A DNA stretch of 64,000 bases from Mucilaginibacter mallensis (lineage in GTDB: Bacteria > Bacteroidota > Bacteroidia > Sphingobacteriales > Sphingobacteriaceae). The notes beneath the pieces are model-generated. The model had not been told where the DNA came from and ran no database searches. It saw only the letters and a program-made list of their open reading frames with translations. This document shows, in pieces, positions 45,766 through 54,021 of this stretch; within the stretch, counting starts at the first letter, position 1, and each line of letters opens with the position of its first letter. The translations under genes were made by a program, and so were the position numbers. The stretch lies in NCBI RefSeq assembly GCF_900105165.1, contig NZ_LT629740.1, forward strand, positions 1,488,001 to 1,552,000, written 5' to 3'.

Positions 45766-46413
45766 TTATCTATTTTTATAAGGAGTGCCAGTTATTTCGG
45801 CGTAAACTTCTTCAAATGCTTTTCCTTTATGTTTCGGCCATAATGCAGAAAATTTGATCTCCACATTTTTCAGCAATTGAATACAAAGCTGTTTATCGTC
45901 ATCGCTCAAATTGTGCATGATCATCCGGGCATTTGCAACGATCCTATCGGAGCACAGATTTGCAACTTTTTCACCTTCCGGTGTAAGCCGCATCCGTTTC
46001 GAACGCTTATCTTCTTTGTCGTCATATTCGCTGATCAATCCTCTTTTCTTCATCCTGTTCAACATATCAGTGCCGCTCGAGAGTTCAAATAAATTTGCAA
46101 AGATCACTTCCGTTTTTCTGGGATTCACTTCCTGCCTGATGGTATAAAGCATACCAAATTCTTCAATTTGGTTTAAACCCGTTCCTTCGAGTGCGAGGTT
46201 GGCATAATTCATATTCAGCTTGCTGATCCTGCCAATAATTTTTAAGAGCAACCCATCATTAATATATGGTATAACACCCCCAACTAGCGGTCCTTCCTCA
46301 TCTGTTTTCTGTCGGCTGGCTAAATAATGCCGGCAAAATTCATCAATGTTTCCATCAGGATACTTTGCTTCAAATTCCGCCCAGAGGTTAACTAATTCAA
46401 CTGTTTTATTCAT
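45766..46413 (-). CDS. MarR-family transcriptional regulator
   Basis: 215 residues from the ATG at 46411-46413, chosen because the longer reading to 46443 adds only a basic stretch overlapping the promoter. The winged helix is in the centre: LNQIEEFGMLYTIRQEVNPRKTEVIFANLFELSSG, TDMLNRMKKRGLISEYDDKEDKRSKRMRLTPEGEKVAN (read in parts), the usual helix pair, recognition helix and DxRs-like wing. N- and C-terminal helices form the dimer. It is divergent from the DoxX-like gene, with a palindrome in between, so it very likely represses that operon. MarR proteins often answer phenolic or oxidising compounds; the signal here is unknown. Confidence 0.88.
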   Translation of the reverse strand: MNKTVELVNLWAEFEAKYPDGNIDEFCRHYLASRQKTDEEGPLVGGVIPYINDGLLLKIIGRISKLNMNYANLALEGTGLNQIEEFGMLYTIRQEVNPRKTEVIFANLFELSSGTDMLNRMKKRGLISEYDDKEDKRSKRMRLTPEGEKVANLCSDRIVANARMIMHNLSDDDKQLCIQLLKNVEIKFSALWPKHKGKAFEEVYAEITGTPYKNR

Positions 46414-46461
46414 ACTATTTCGCTTCCGCAATAAAAATAACAAAAATACATTATAAAATAA

Positions 46462-46500
46462 TTGTTTTAATACGTAAACGAATTATATTTGTAAATATAA
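46462..46500. promoter_or_regulatory. Promoter overlapped by MarR-type palindromic operator
   Basis: TTG at 46462-46464 and TATATTTG at 46485-46492, with a 20-base spacer, match the Bacteroidota promoter TTG-N19/20-TAnnTTTG reading toward the DoxX-like gene. TTATATTT (46483-46490) and AAATATAA (46493-46500) form a perfect inverted repeat around a 2-base centre, covering the -7 box. A MarR dimer bound here would block transcription. Confidence 0.6.
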
Positions 46501-46519
46501 CTACAAAAACGTAATAGGT

Positions 46520-46903
46520 ATGAGCGCTCAAAAAACAGAAAATAAATCACTTTATTGGATAGCAAAAGGCTTTATCAGCTTTTTTATCGCTTTCAGCGCG
46601 TGGTTCTCGTACAGCCATGGCCCGGATTTAAGAAAACTGGGATTTCCTGACTATTTCAGAATCGAATTGGTTACCGCCAAAATTATTGGCGCTGTTGTGC
46701 TTTTATTACCATTTGCGCCTGTAAGAGTTAAGGAATGGGTTTATGCGGGGTTTATAATCGCTATGGTTTCGGCACTGATCGCACATATCTGCAGCGGTGA
46801 TCCTGTTTCTAAGATAGTTTTTGTTTTAGCTGACCTGATATTGGTTTTGACAAGTATTTGGTATGTGTCTAAGAATGACCTTTTAAAAAATAAAATAAAC
46901 TAA
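46520..46903 (+). CDS. DoxX-like small membrane protein
   Basis: 127 residues with four predicted membrane helices (about 10-28, 48-64, 72-90, 98-116). The pattern WIAKGFISFFIAFSAWFS, LGFPDYFRIELVTAKIIGAVVLLLP in parts and VKEWVYAGFIIAMVSALIAH fits the DoxX/DoxD-like family of small inner-membrane proteins, often found with redox or detoxification genes. First gene of a three-gene operon controlled by the adjacent MarR protein; the next gene starts 2 bases after its stop. Confidence 0.85.
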   Translation: MSAQKTENKSLYWIAKGFISFFIAFSAWFSYSHGPDLRKLGFPDYFRIELVTAKIIGAVVLLLPFAPVRVKEWVYAGFIIAMVSALIAHICSGDPVSKIVFVLADLILVLTSIWYVSKNDLLKNKIN

Positions 46904-46905
46904 CT

Positions 46906-47391
46906 ATGGAAATGAGCATAACATTTTATGATGCTGCCCTTGTTGGGCACATTATCGGCATAACACTTATGGCGGGAGCTGCTTTTATAGATTTAGCAGC
47001 CTTCCAGATTTTCTGGAAAGTTTTCCTGAAGGATCCGGCGGAAGGTGTTCGATTAGAGAAATACCTCAATAAACTGCAAAAATTCATGGGTATCGGTATG
47101 CTGGTCATCCTTATATCCGGTATACTGATGATGGTTAAAATGCATGAAGTATGGGGAGCCCAGCTATGGTTCAGGATAAAAATGGGCGTTTTATTATTGA
47201 TTATTATTAACGGTTTAGGCCTTAGGCGAATGCTGGGTTCGAGATTAAAACGAACACTGGCAGCCTATTTCACAGGAGTCGATATTGCTGAAGCTATGGT
47301 CAAGCTAAAAAACAGGCTCATGACCGTTCAGACTATTCAAGTTCTGCTATTCATCATTATCTACGTGTTGAGCATTTTCAAGTTCAATTAA
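46906..47391 (+). CDS. DUF2269-like four-helix membrane protein
   Basis: 161 residues, ATG 2 bases after the DoxX-like stop. Four hydrophobic helices (about 8-30, 55-78, 88-106, 137-156), with HIIGITLMAGAAFIDLAAF at the start, and MGIGMLVILISGILMMV, WFRIKMGVLLLIIINGLGLRR. The shape resembles DUF2269/DUF2214-type integral membrane proteins; the exact family is uncertain. Function unknown. Operon membership with a DoxX-like and a NAD(P)-binding protein suggests a stress or detoxification role. Confidence 0.7.
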   Translation: MEMSITFYDAALVGHIIGITLMAGAAFIDLAAFQIFWKVFLKDPAEGVRLEKYLNKLQKFMGIGMLVILISGILMMVKMHEVWGAQLWFRIKMGVLLLIIINGLGLRRMLGSRLKRTLAAYFTGVDIAEAMVKLKNRLMTVQTIQVLLFIIIYVLSIFKFN

Positions 47392-47446
47392 GGGGGAGAA
47401 CATAATCAGACAGAAATATCAATAACAACTATTAAAGCATTAAGTC

Positions 47447-48106
47447 ATGACTAGTAATTCAAATAAATCTTCCTATCATATAGTAGTTTTAGGTGCCAAT
47501 GGCGGGATTGGCAAACACACGGTATTAAAAGCACTAGCTGAAGGGTATCACGTAACTGCTATTTTAAGAACTCCCTCCAAGCTGGATATTTCGCATCCCA
47601 ATTTAACCATTGTTCAGGGAGATGTGATGCAATCAGGATCTTTAGCACAACACCTCGAAAATAAAGATGCGGTAATTTCAGCAATAGGAAAAAACTCCTT
47701 AAAAACAACAACACTATATTCCCAGGGAAATAAAAACTTGCTGCAAGCGATGCATGAGACAGGAATTAACCGCGCATTTTTTATATCGGCGGCCGGTTTG
47801 GAAGTAAACCCTACACATTCCCTGCTGGTTAAGTTTGCAACCAGGTTTATCTTACAGCCGTTGTTACGGAACATGTATGCCGATTTGCGGGTGATGGAAA
47901 AAATTGTAAGGGAAAGCGGAATCGACTGGACAATAATACGGCCGCCTCAATTGACCGATAGCCCTGAAACTGGCAAGTACCGTACAGCAATTGATGGGCC
48001 GCTCCGGAAAGGGCTAAAGATTTCCAGAGCGGACGTGGCACATTTTATGGTTAACAATTTGATGAATAAATCGATCTTCAGGGCGACCGTCGAGGTTGGC
48101 TACTAA
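47447..48106 (+). CDS. NAD(P)-binding atypical SDR (NmrA-like)
   Basis: 219 residues, cytosolic. The Rossmann motif is GANGGIGKHT near residues 14-22, followed by AILRTPSKL and LTIVQGDVMQ; AVISAIGKNS and RAFFISAAGLEVNP continue the fold, with WTIIRPPQLTDSP and RADVAHFMVNNL near the end. These match NAD(P)H-binding atypical short-chain proteins that act as reductases or NAD(P) sensors. There is no classical YxxxK active site, so enzymatic activity is uncertain. Last gene of the MarR-controlled operon, 55 bases after the membrane protein. Confidence 0.85.
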   Translation: MTSNSNKSSYHIVVLGANGGIGKHTVLKALAEGYHVTAILRTPSKLDISHPNLTIVQGDVMQSGSLAQHLENKDAVISAIGKNSLKTTTLYSQGNKNLLQAMHETGINRAFFISAAGLEVNPTHSLLVKFATRFILQPLLRNMYADLRVMEKIVRESGIDWTIIRPPQLTDSPETGKYRTAIDGPLRKGLKISRADVAHFMVNNLMNKSIFRATVEVGY

Positions 48107-48215
48107 TCTACTTTTCGGCATCCCCGGGCAGAAGTGGGGATCAAATCAAGGCTGCCGGAAATGCAGTTGTTCAAGATTTAACAGGAGTGTGAGTGTAATT
48201 AAACTGAAAGATCGA

Positions 48216-49250
48216 TTATGGCTTAATTTTATCGTTAACCACTAATTGCGACTCTACTTTTATACTATAATAAGCCTGTTTTTCATCTTTTTTGGTATTG
48301 GGGTTATTCAGTAAATCTATTAGTATATTGGTAGCTTTTTGCCCCTGCAGGTAGGGGAACTGCTCAACCGATGCCACAGGAACAAAATCCATATAATTAA
48401 TGAGTGGCAGGTTTGCATAACTTATAAAAGTTAGCTCTTTATTTATTTCAATATTTTGAGATCTGGCATAGCTGATAGCAAAAAGTGCTACATAATCATT
48501 AAATGTAACTATTGCGGTTGGCTTTCTTTTGTTATTGAGTAATTCTTTCATAGCAGCGATAGTTCCGGCTTCGGTCAGGTCGCAATTAACCAGTAAGGAT
48601 GGGTCAAACTTGAGCCTGTTTTTTATCAGCGCCTGTATATAGCCCTCCTTACGCTCACCGGTGGCATATAGCGTAGCAGGCCCATTTATCATCCCTATAA
48701 CACGATGTCCTCTTTTTAAAAGAAAATTTACCGCCTCAAAAGTTCCGGTTGCCATATTGCAGGCCACACTATGGATGTCCTTCATAGCGGGAATCCTGTC
48801 AAAAAATACTACAGGGATATTGGATTTTCTCAATGTTTCAAAATGATCACAGGCAGATGAGTTTTTTGTGACAGATATAAGCATCCCATCAACCCTCTGG
48901 TTTTTCATTTTGGCCACCAGTCTGCGTTCCATTTCTTCGCTATCATGTGATTGGGCTAATAAAATTGTATAGTTTCTTTTATCCGCAGTATCTTCAATGC
49001 CATTTACAGCTGCCGAGAAAAACGACTCAGAAAGTTCAGGCAATATTACCCCGATGTTAAATGACTTTCCTTTTTTAAAGGAAATTGCTGTTAAGTTAGG
49101 TTCATAGTTCAGCTCCATAGCGCGTTGTTTTACCCTCATTCTGGTAACCAGGCCAATGCTTGAGTGGTCTTGCAGGCCTCTTGAAACGGTAGAAACTGAA
49201 ATGTTTAACGCTTTAGCGATTTCCTTTAAAGTTGTTGGTTTTTTTATCAT
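48216..49250 (-). CDS. LacI-family transcriptional regulator
   Basis: 344 residues. The N-terminal HTH (TLKEIAKALNISVSTVSRGL) and hinge region (NYEPNLTAISFKKGKSFNIGVILPEL in parts) are followed by a periplasmic-binding-protein-like sugar sensor (VDGMLISVTKNS, IPVVFFDRIPAMKDIHSVACN in parts, GHRVIGMINGP, PTAIVTFNDYVALFAI). It binds operators with a central CG. It is the last gene of the third glycan operon, and a CAAACGTTTG site lies in front of SusC at the other end, so it probably controls the operon and perhaps the divergent GH20 gene. The effector is probably a sugar; GlcNAc or a derivative would suit GH20. Confidence 0.93.
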   Translation of the reverse strand: MIKKPTTLKEIAKALNISVSTVSRGLQDHSSIGLVTRMRVKQRAMELNYEPNLTAISFKKGKSFNIGVILPELSESFFSAAVNGIEDTADKRNYTILLAQSHDSEEMERRLVAKMKNQRVDGMLISVTKNSSACDHFETLRKSNIPVVFFDRIPAMKDIHSVACNMATGTFEAVNFLLKRGHRVIGMINGPATLYATGERKEGYIQALIKNRLKFDPSLLVNCDLTEAGTIAAMKELLNNKRKPTAIVTFNDYVALFAISYARSQNIEINKELTFISYANLPLINYMDFVPVASVEQFPYLQGQKATNILIDLLNNPNTKKDEKQAYYSIKVESQLVVNDKIKP

Positions 49251-49324
49251 TTTACATCGGGGTTAATGAGTTAATTAATGATGGAGCGGTTTACTGCGTT
49301 TAATAGTCAGGTTTTAACAAATTA

Positions 49325-50623
49325 TTAATCAGGTAATTGCAGATCTGGTTTCTTTGAACTTTGGCGGGTTAAATTGGTTCTAACAGGGGTGAAGTCATTA
49401 AAAAAGCCACAGTTGCGCAAATAGAACAGATCATCTTTTACCCCACCGCCGTAATCTTTTCTGTAGTTGATGTTTGCCGTAGCGTCACCCGTAAAAAGGG
49501 CATCATTTAATGGGTACCATTTGCCATTTGTATCACGTACCCATTCATTGCCAAAAAATACTTTGCGCTGCACATTACCCATTTCCGGGTCAAAATTTTC
49601 GAGAAAAGAGTATAATCCCTTTAAATAAAAGCCCGACATAGGGCGTTTAAAGCTTGCGATCAGTTGCCAGTCACCTTTGCCAGCTTCTTTAAAATAGGCT
49701 GTAAATGTTGTGGTTTTTGCGATCGAATCAGCTTGTGCATGTATCAGGAATGCATACGTTTTCCCCGCAATCCAGGGATAGTTCATATAGCTTTGCCCGC
49801 CCGATCCTTCATTGCCAAATTCACCGGCATGCACATTGTCGCCTTTTTTTAACAGGTGAATTTTTAAACTATCAGGAATATTTTTAGGGTCATTGGTTTC
49901 ATACGGGCTCCAGATAGAGAAGAGAATATGGCGTTCTGTTGGTGAGTTTACCTGCATGCCAAAATACCCGCCTGTAAAGCCATCAGCCATAAAGTAGGAG
50001 CCGAGTACATCCTGACCAACAGGTACGATAACTTCATTATAAAACCATTCTACATTATTTTTTGCCACTGCCGGTAGCTTATAGTTTAAATGTACCGATG
50101 GGCCGCGATGCCCCCAGTAATAATAATTCCCCTCGTTATTTTTTACATAACTGGCACCCATTGCAAGTGCGTTTCCGCTTAATATAATATCACTCACCTC
50201 GGCATAAGTATTACCTGTTTTGCTTATGCCATACAGGGTTATTTTTATATACCCGGGGTTATTAATGGCTATCTTTCCGAAATTTATGATAGCCGTATCA
50301 CGATTAGTTACCACTTTGGTTATAATGGTTTTATCGACAGCAATGCTTATTTTGCTTGTGCCATTGGGTACTAGCAGTTTCAGGGCTACATTTAAATCGC
50401 CAGTGCTTTCGGTTCGCACATAAACACTAATGGTATCTTTAGCATCGCTCCATTCAGTAAGGCCGGCGTCGGTTATCTTTGCTTTTGCTCCTTTGTTTAA
50501 CCATCCGTTGCCCCCAAGTGGTACTGTTATGTCCGTTTGTGGTACCGACTGCCCGAATGCGCTGCCCAACGTTAAAAACATTGCCGCAATCAAAATATTA
50601 ACCCTTTTTGTTGTAGTACTCAT
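49325..50623 (-). CDS. DUF3472-domain secreted protein with DUF5077-like N-terminus
   Basis: 432 residues with a signal peptide (ILIAAMFLTLGSAFGQ). The N-terminal about 130 residues resemble DUF5077 (VPLGGNGWLNKGAKAK, SVYVRTESTGDLNVALKLLVP in parts), a beta-sandwich carbohydrate-binding-like domain. The rest fits DUF3472: HRGPSVHLNYKLP, YNEVIVPVGQDVLGSYFMADGF, GGYFGMQVNSPTERHILFSIW, FKRPMSGFYLKGLYSFLENF, VFFGNEWVRDTNGKWYPL and the C-terminal NYRKDYGGG. Its biochemical activity is unknown; members occur in glycan loci. Fifth of six genes in the operon. Confidence 0.85.
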   Translation of the reverse strand: MSTTTKRVNILIAAMFLTLGSAFGQSVPQTDITVPLGGNGWLNKGAKAKITDAGLTEWSDAKDTISVYVRTESTGDLNVALKLLVPNGTSKISIAVDKTIITKVVTNRDTAIINFGKIAINNPGYIKITLYGISKTGNTYAEVSDIILSGNALAMGASYVKNNEGNYYYWGHRGPSVHLNYKLPAVAKNNVEWFYNEVIVPVGQDVLGSYFMADGFTGGYFGMQVNSPTERHILFSIWSPYETNDPKNIPDSLKIHLLKKGDNVHAGEFGNEGSGGQSYMNYPWIAGKTYAFLIHAQADSIAKTTTFTAYFKEAGKGDWQLIASFKRPMSGFYLKGLYSFLENFDPEMGNVQRKVFFGNEWVRDTNGKWYPLNDALFTGDATANINYRKDYGGGVKDDLFYLRNCGFFNDFTPVRTNLTRQSSKKPDLQLPD

Positions 50624-50781
50624 TATAATCAGATCTAAGCCTTGTGTTTTTATATTATTTTATATTGTTGATCTCTCTGGTATCAGCAGATATCCGGAGA
50701 TGAATTAATTTACAAACTCTCGTGAAATTGTTATTACGGAAGTTTGTAAATCATTAATCTCCTTTATTTAATGCCATTTAT

Positions 50782-51780
50782 TTAGGGGACACGCGTAGCA
50801 TCTATTGATTGTTCAACTACCAAATACGAACCGGGTACATATATACGTATCGGGAACCGCAAGTTTAATGTATATGCCCCTTCGGGTAATCCATCATTAC
50901 TTACATATTTAGCCGGTATTCTTTGATAAATATTGAATCCATTTCCAAGTGTGTTTAACGGAAAAGGAACCAATGGGAACCTGAAAACGCTTGAAGTGGA
51001 GGTGTAATAATAGGAAGAAGTATATTCCTGCAATGACTGTAAGTAAGGAGGAATTGGATTTAGCCCTGCCGCGGGCCGGCTTACTACTTCACCGGCTTGA
51101 GGATTCCAGGGAGTTCCATTTTTATCTTTGTATACAACCGTTATTATATTTGGAGTATCCGCTACCCTTGTAATAGTTAATAACGGATGTTGGCCTACAC
51201 TTGATTTACTTTCGTTGCCTACCAGGATACGGGTTTCGCTTGTTGAACCTATTGCCGGTACAGCATCAAAGGTTGTGGTATCTGCTAATATGAAATCGCC
51301 AATCTTCGGATATACCTTTGTACCAGCTTCATTTGTTATTCTTAAATCATACTGATATTCTCCTGCGGGTAAGTACAGTGCACCCGAGTTAGCCGATACC
51401 TGTCCGCTGTTAGGTAAAATTGTTACTGCCGGGAGGTATTCTGTTTTCAGAAAGGAGATGATTTGCTGAAAGGAAGTATCCTTTTTAGGGTCAATGTATC
51501 CTGTAAATATCTGTACAGGAAATTTTTTATTAAATAATGAATCCACTATCTGCCCGTTAGCCTTGTTGTAATAATGAACAACAGTAGCAGTAAATGGCAT
51601 AGACGATCCATCCGGGTTTAATGCTGAACTCAGAAAAGTACGGCCCTTGGGCACTTTTATGGGATTCTGTTCATAATGAACATAAGGGCTCAGAAACCCG
51701 ACCGTCGACTTTTTGCAAGAGTATGTTATAGCTATAAATGCCAATACGATAGCACTATATAAATAGAATATCTTTTTCAT
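50782..51780 (-). CDS. DUF5007-like lipoprotein in SusC/SusD operon
   Basis: 332 residues from ATG 51778-51780, which leaves 13 bases after the preceding stop; the longer reading to 51834 would overlap that gene. Lipobox at AITYSC followed by KK makes it a lipoprotein. The mature part is beta-rich with Ser/Tyr/Pro-rich turns (YVHYEQNPIKVPKGRTFLSS in part, SGALYLPAGEYQYDLRITN, YTLNLRFPIRIYVPGSYLVV). It resembles DUF5007 proteins that sit downstream of SusD in Sphingobacteriaceae, but I am not certain of the family. Probably a surface glycan-binding accessory protein. Confidence 0.65.
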   Translation of the reverse strand: MKKIFYLYSAIVLAFIAITYSCKKSTVGFLSPYVHYEQNPIKVPKGRTFLSSALNPDGSSMPFTATVVHYYNKANGQIVDSLFNKKFPVQIFTGYIDPKKDTSFQQIISFLKTEYLPAVTILPNSGQVSANSGALYLPAGEYQYDLRITNEAGTKVYPKIGDFILADTTTFDAVPAIGSTSETRILVGNESKSSVGQHPLLTITRVADTPNIITVVYKDKNGTPWNPQAGEVVSRPAAGLNPIPPYLQSLQEYTSSYYYTSTSSVFRFPLVPFPLNTLGNGFNIYQRIPAKYVSNDGLPEGAYTLNLRFPIRIYVPGSYLVVEQSIDATRVP

Positions 51781-51793
51781 GTTGTATAAGCTA

Positions 51794-52483
51794 TTATTGT
51801 TTAAAATATAATATATGCCCGTTCGCAAGAACATTGAGTTGCCCTGTGGCAGTGGTGAGCCCTGATGTTTGGCAAAGCACCCTTACACCTACAGTATCAA
51901 CTATTTGTGATGCAACAAGCGGTGATGGCAGGGGCCCTCCTTTAATAAAGGTGTAATACTCTATCCTTGGTAAGGTACTTACTGCACCCGAATAACCAAG
52001 AGTTGCATCAGTGGTTGTTTCATACGAGATAACGGTTTGGTTACCAAGCGCCGTTTTAAATAAAACGCCATTTTCTGTAAGTGAACTATAGGTAACAGTG
52101 CTGGGTACGATATAAGCATTAAGGGAATCCTTAAACGTAGCCAGATCATACTTTATCAATGTGTCGATAGTGTATTTTTTACTTGGATCAACATTTTGCA
52201 CTTCAAGCGTTCTTAGCAAAAGGTAATTGTCTATAGAATAATCACTCGGTGCATAAAAGGTTATTCCTTTCTGGTTGATCACATCTTTCAATCCGGCTTT
52301 ATCAACCAGCATTAGTAAGGTATCAAACATTTTAAACCTGTTACTTTTCAGATAATCATAAGTAGTAAGGGGCGTTGTAGTACTTTCCAGTTTGCCGCCA
52401 ACTATATAGTCATTCTTTTTACAGCCATTAAACGCAATTACCATTACAACAGCAATTGCCATATATTTTATAATATTTTTCAT
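51794..52483 (-). CDS. Fasciclin (FAS1)-like lipoprotein
   Basis: 229 residues with lipobox (VIAFNGC, then KK). The mature part has FAS1-type features: LLMLVDKAGLKDVINQKGITFYAPSDYSI (split: the FYAPSD element matches the FAPTD motif), KYTIDTLIKYDLATF and the late GQLNVLANGHILYFKQ. FAS1 domains mediate adhesion or binding to polymers. In Bacteroidota, lipoproteins of this kind follow SusD in some glycan loci and probably help capture the substrate. It lies 27 bases after SusD. Confidence 0.78.
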   Translation of the reverse strand: MKNIIKYMAIAVVMVIAFNGCKKNDYIVGGKLESTTTPLTTYDYLKSNRFKMFDTLLMLVDKAGLKDVINQKGITFYAPSDYSIDNYLLLRTLEVQNVDPSKKYTIDTLIKYDLATFKDSLNAYIVPSTVTYSSLTENGVLFKTALGNQTVISYETTTDATLGYSGAVSTLPRIEYYTFIKGGPLPSPLVASQIVDTVGVRVLCQTSGLTTATGQLNVLANGHILYFKQ

Positions 52484-52510
52484 TGTTATTTCTTTTAAGT
52501 GATTAAATAA

Positions 52511-54001
52511 TTAGTGTGACGCCCACCATTTATTTTGCACCAGCAATGGGTCCTGCTGCAGTAATGCTCTTAACCCAATCGGCCATTGGCATCCGCCGCC
52601 GTTAACCCTGTCGGTATTATAACCAGGTACCGCATTATCGTAGTTAGGGTCTGAAATTAATCCTGTACGGTAAAGATCAAAATACCAGCTGCCTTCGCCG
52701 TAAAACTCCCTTCCGCGTTCATCCATAATTTCATATATCAGGTCAGTAGCACCGGTTGCATTATAAGCTGCTACTCCTGCTCTTTTACGTACCAGGTTAA
52801 GGTACATATCTGCTGTACCCAGATCACCTAACCGCGCGGCAGCCTCAGCCCTTGTAAGATAAATATCGGCCAGGCGCAGCAGCACCAAATCATCACTTAC
52901 ATAAGCGGTGGTTTGCGTACCTGAATTCTGATACACTACATCCGCATATTTTACCAGGATGGGGTTTATGGTCTGCAATCCGTAAAAGTTATTCTTCACG
53001 CGTATATCAGCAGAAGTGGATGTGGTATCACCGTAAAGGTTATTTATCACAGTTGGAGCCACATACCATGCCGTTTGCTGGCTAACTATAAAAGGCGCTT
53101 GCAGGAACATATTAAAGGCATCTCCTGTTGCCTCATTGTCAGCACCTGTATAAAGCATATATAACTCAAAAATGCTTTCCTGATCATGCCCTCTAAAAAT
53201 ATTTCTATAGGTTGCAGCCGGCTCAAGGGTATAACCGCCATATTTTATCACGCTATCTGCGGCCGCAGCTGCAGGCTGATATTGTTTTTGCCACATATAG
53301 GTTTTTGATAAAAGTGCGAATGCTGCACTCTTATTGGCCTGTACGGCAACATCAGTAGGGTTGGCATAGCTATACTGCAGCATGCTGATACTTTGTGTCA
53401 GGTCACTTACTACCTGGGCAAAACCCTGAGCATCTGTAGAACGGGCAACCGGCTGTGCAGTAATAGGGTTAGTATACACTTGTGTAACAATTACAGGTGC
53501 TCCCCATACTTCGGTAATATAGTAATAAGCGAAAGCCCTTAAAAAATATGCCTGACCTATTATCTGTTTTTTGGTAGCAACCGGATCATCAGTAAATGTT
53601 GATGCAGCCATACCGGGAACCTTGTTAATAATAAGGTTACACTGGGCTATCAACTGATAAAAGATAGTCCAGTCGTTCCATACACCACCATAGGGTGTAT
53701 AGTTAAAATCATATTGGCCGCTTTCATTAAAATCAGTATAAGCGATATCGCCGTTAAAGGATGCGAACTCACCCGCTGTAGCGTCTCCGAAGGTAAAGTA
53801 ACTTGACCGGCTTAATAAGGCGGTACGCAATAAACTATAAGCGCCAGCCAGGCCTGTTTGTGCTGCCTGTTCCGATGTCCAGAAGTTGGCGGTAGTTGGT
53901 GCGTTTATTGGCGTTTCGTTTATATATTTCTTACACGAGCCAAACAGCATCGTTCCGCAAAGAAATAATATTACAAAGTATTTAATTTTATAATTTTTCA
54001 T
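52511..54001 (-). CDS. SusD/RagB-like lipoprotein of the GH20 locus
   Basis: 496 residues with lipobox (FGSC, then KK). SusD features: INETPINAPTTANFWTSEQAA at the start, GQAYFLRAFAYYYITEVWGAPVIV, the Ala-rich TPR helices AAFALLSKTYMWQKQYQPAA, and the C-terminal LVLLRLADIYLTRAEAAARLG, NLVRKRAGVAAY, IMDERGREFYGEGSWYFDLYRTG. It binds substrate for the SusC partner 20 bases upstream. Substrate unknown; GH20 suggests a beta-linked hexosamine glycan. Confidence 0.95.
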   Translation of the reverse strand: MKNYKIKYFVILFLCGTMLFGSCKKYINETPINAPTTANFWTSEQAAQTGLAGAYSLLRTALLSRSSYFTFGDATAGEFASFNGDIAYTDFNESGQYDFNYTPYGGVWNDWTIFYQLIAQCNLIINKVPGMAASTFTDDPVATKKQIIGQAYFLRAFAYYYITEVWGAPVIVTQVYTNPITAQPVARSTDAQGFAQVVSDLTQSISMLQYSYANPTDVAVQANKSAAFALLSKTYMWQKQYQPAAAAADSVIKYGGYTLEPAATYRNIFRGHDQESIFELYMLYTGADNEATGDAFNMFLQAPFIVSQQTAWYVAPTVINNLYGDTTSTSADIRVKNNFYGLQTINPILVKYADVVYQNSGTQTTAYVSDDLVLLRLADIYLTRAEAAARLGDLGTADMYLNLVRKRAGVAAYNATGATDLIYEIMDERGREFYGEGSWYFDLYRTGLISDPNYDNAVPGYNTDRVNGGGCQWPIGLRALLQQDPLLVQNKWWASH

Positions 54002-54021
54002 CGTAATTTCCTTTAAATCAA

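Noticed and set aside
48120..48141. ATCCCC/GGGGAT hairpin between the NAD(P)-binding gene and LacI gene
   Set aside because: Only six pairs with a 10-base loop and no T-run; too weak to call a terminator.
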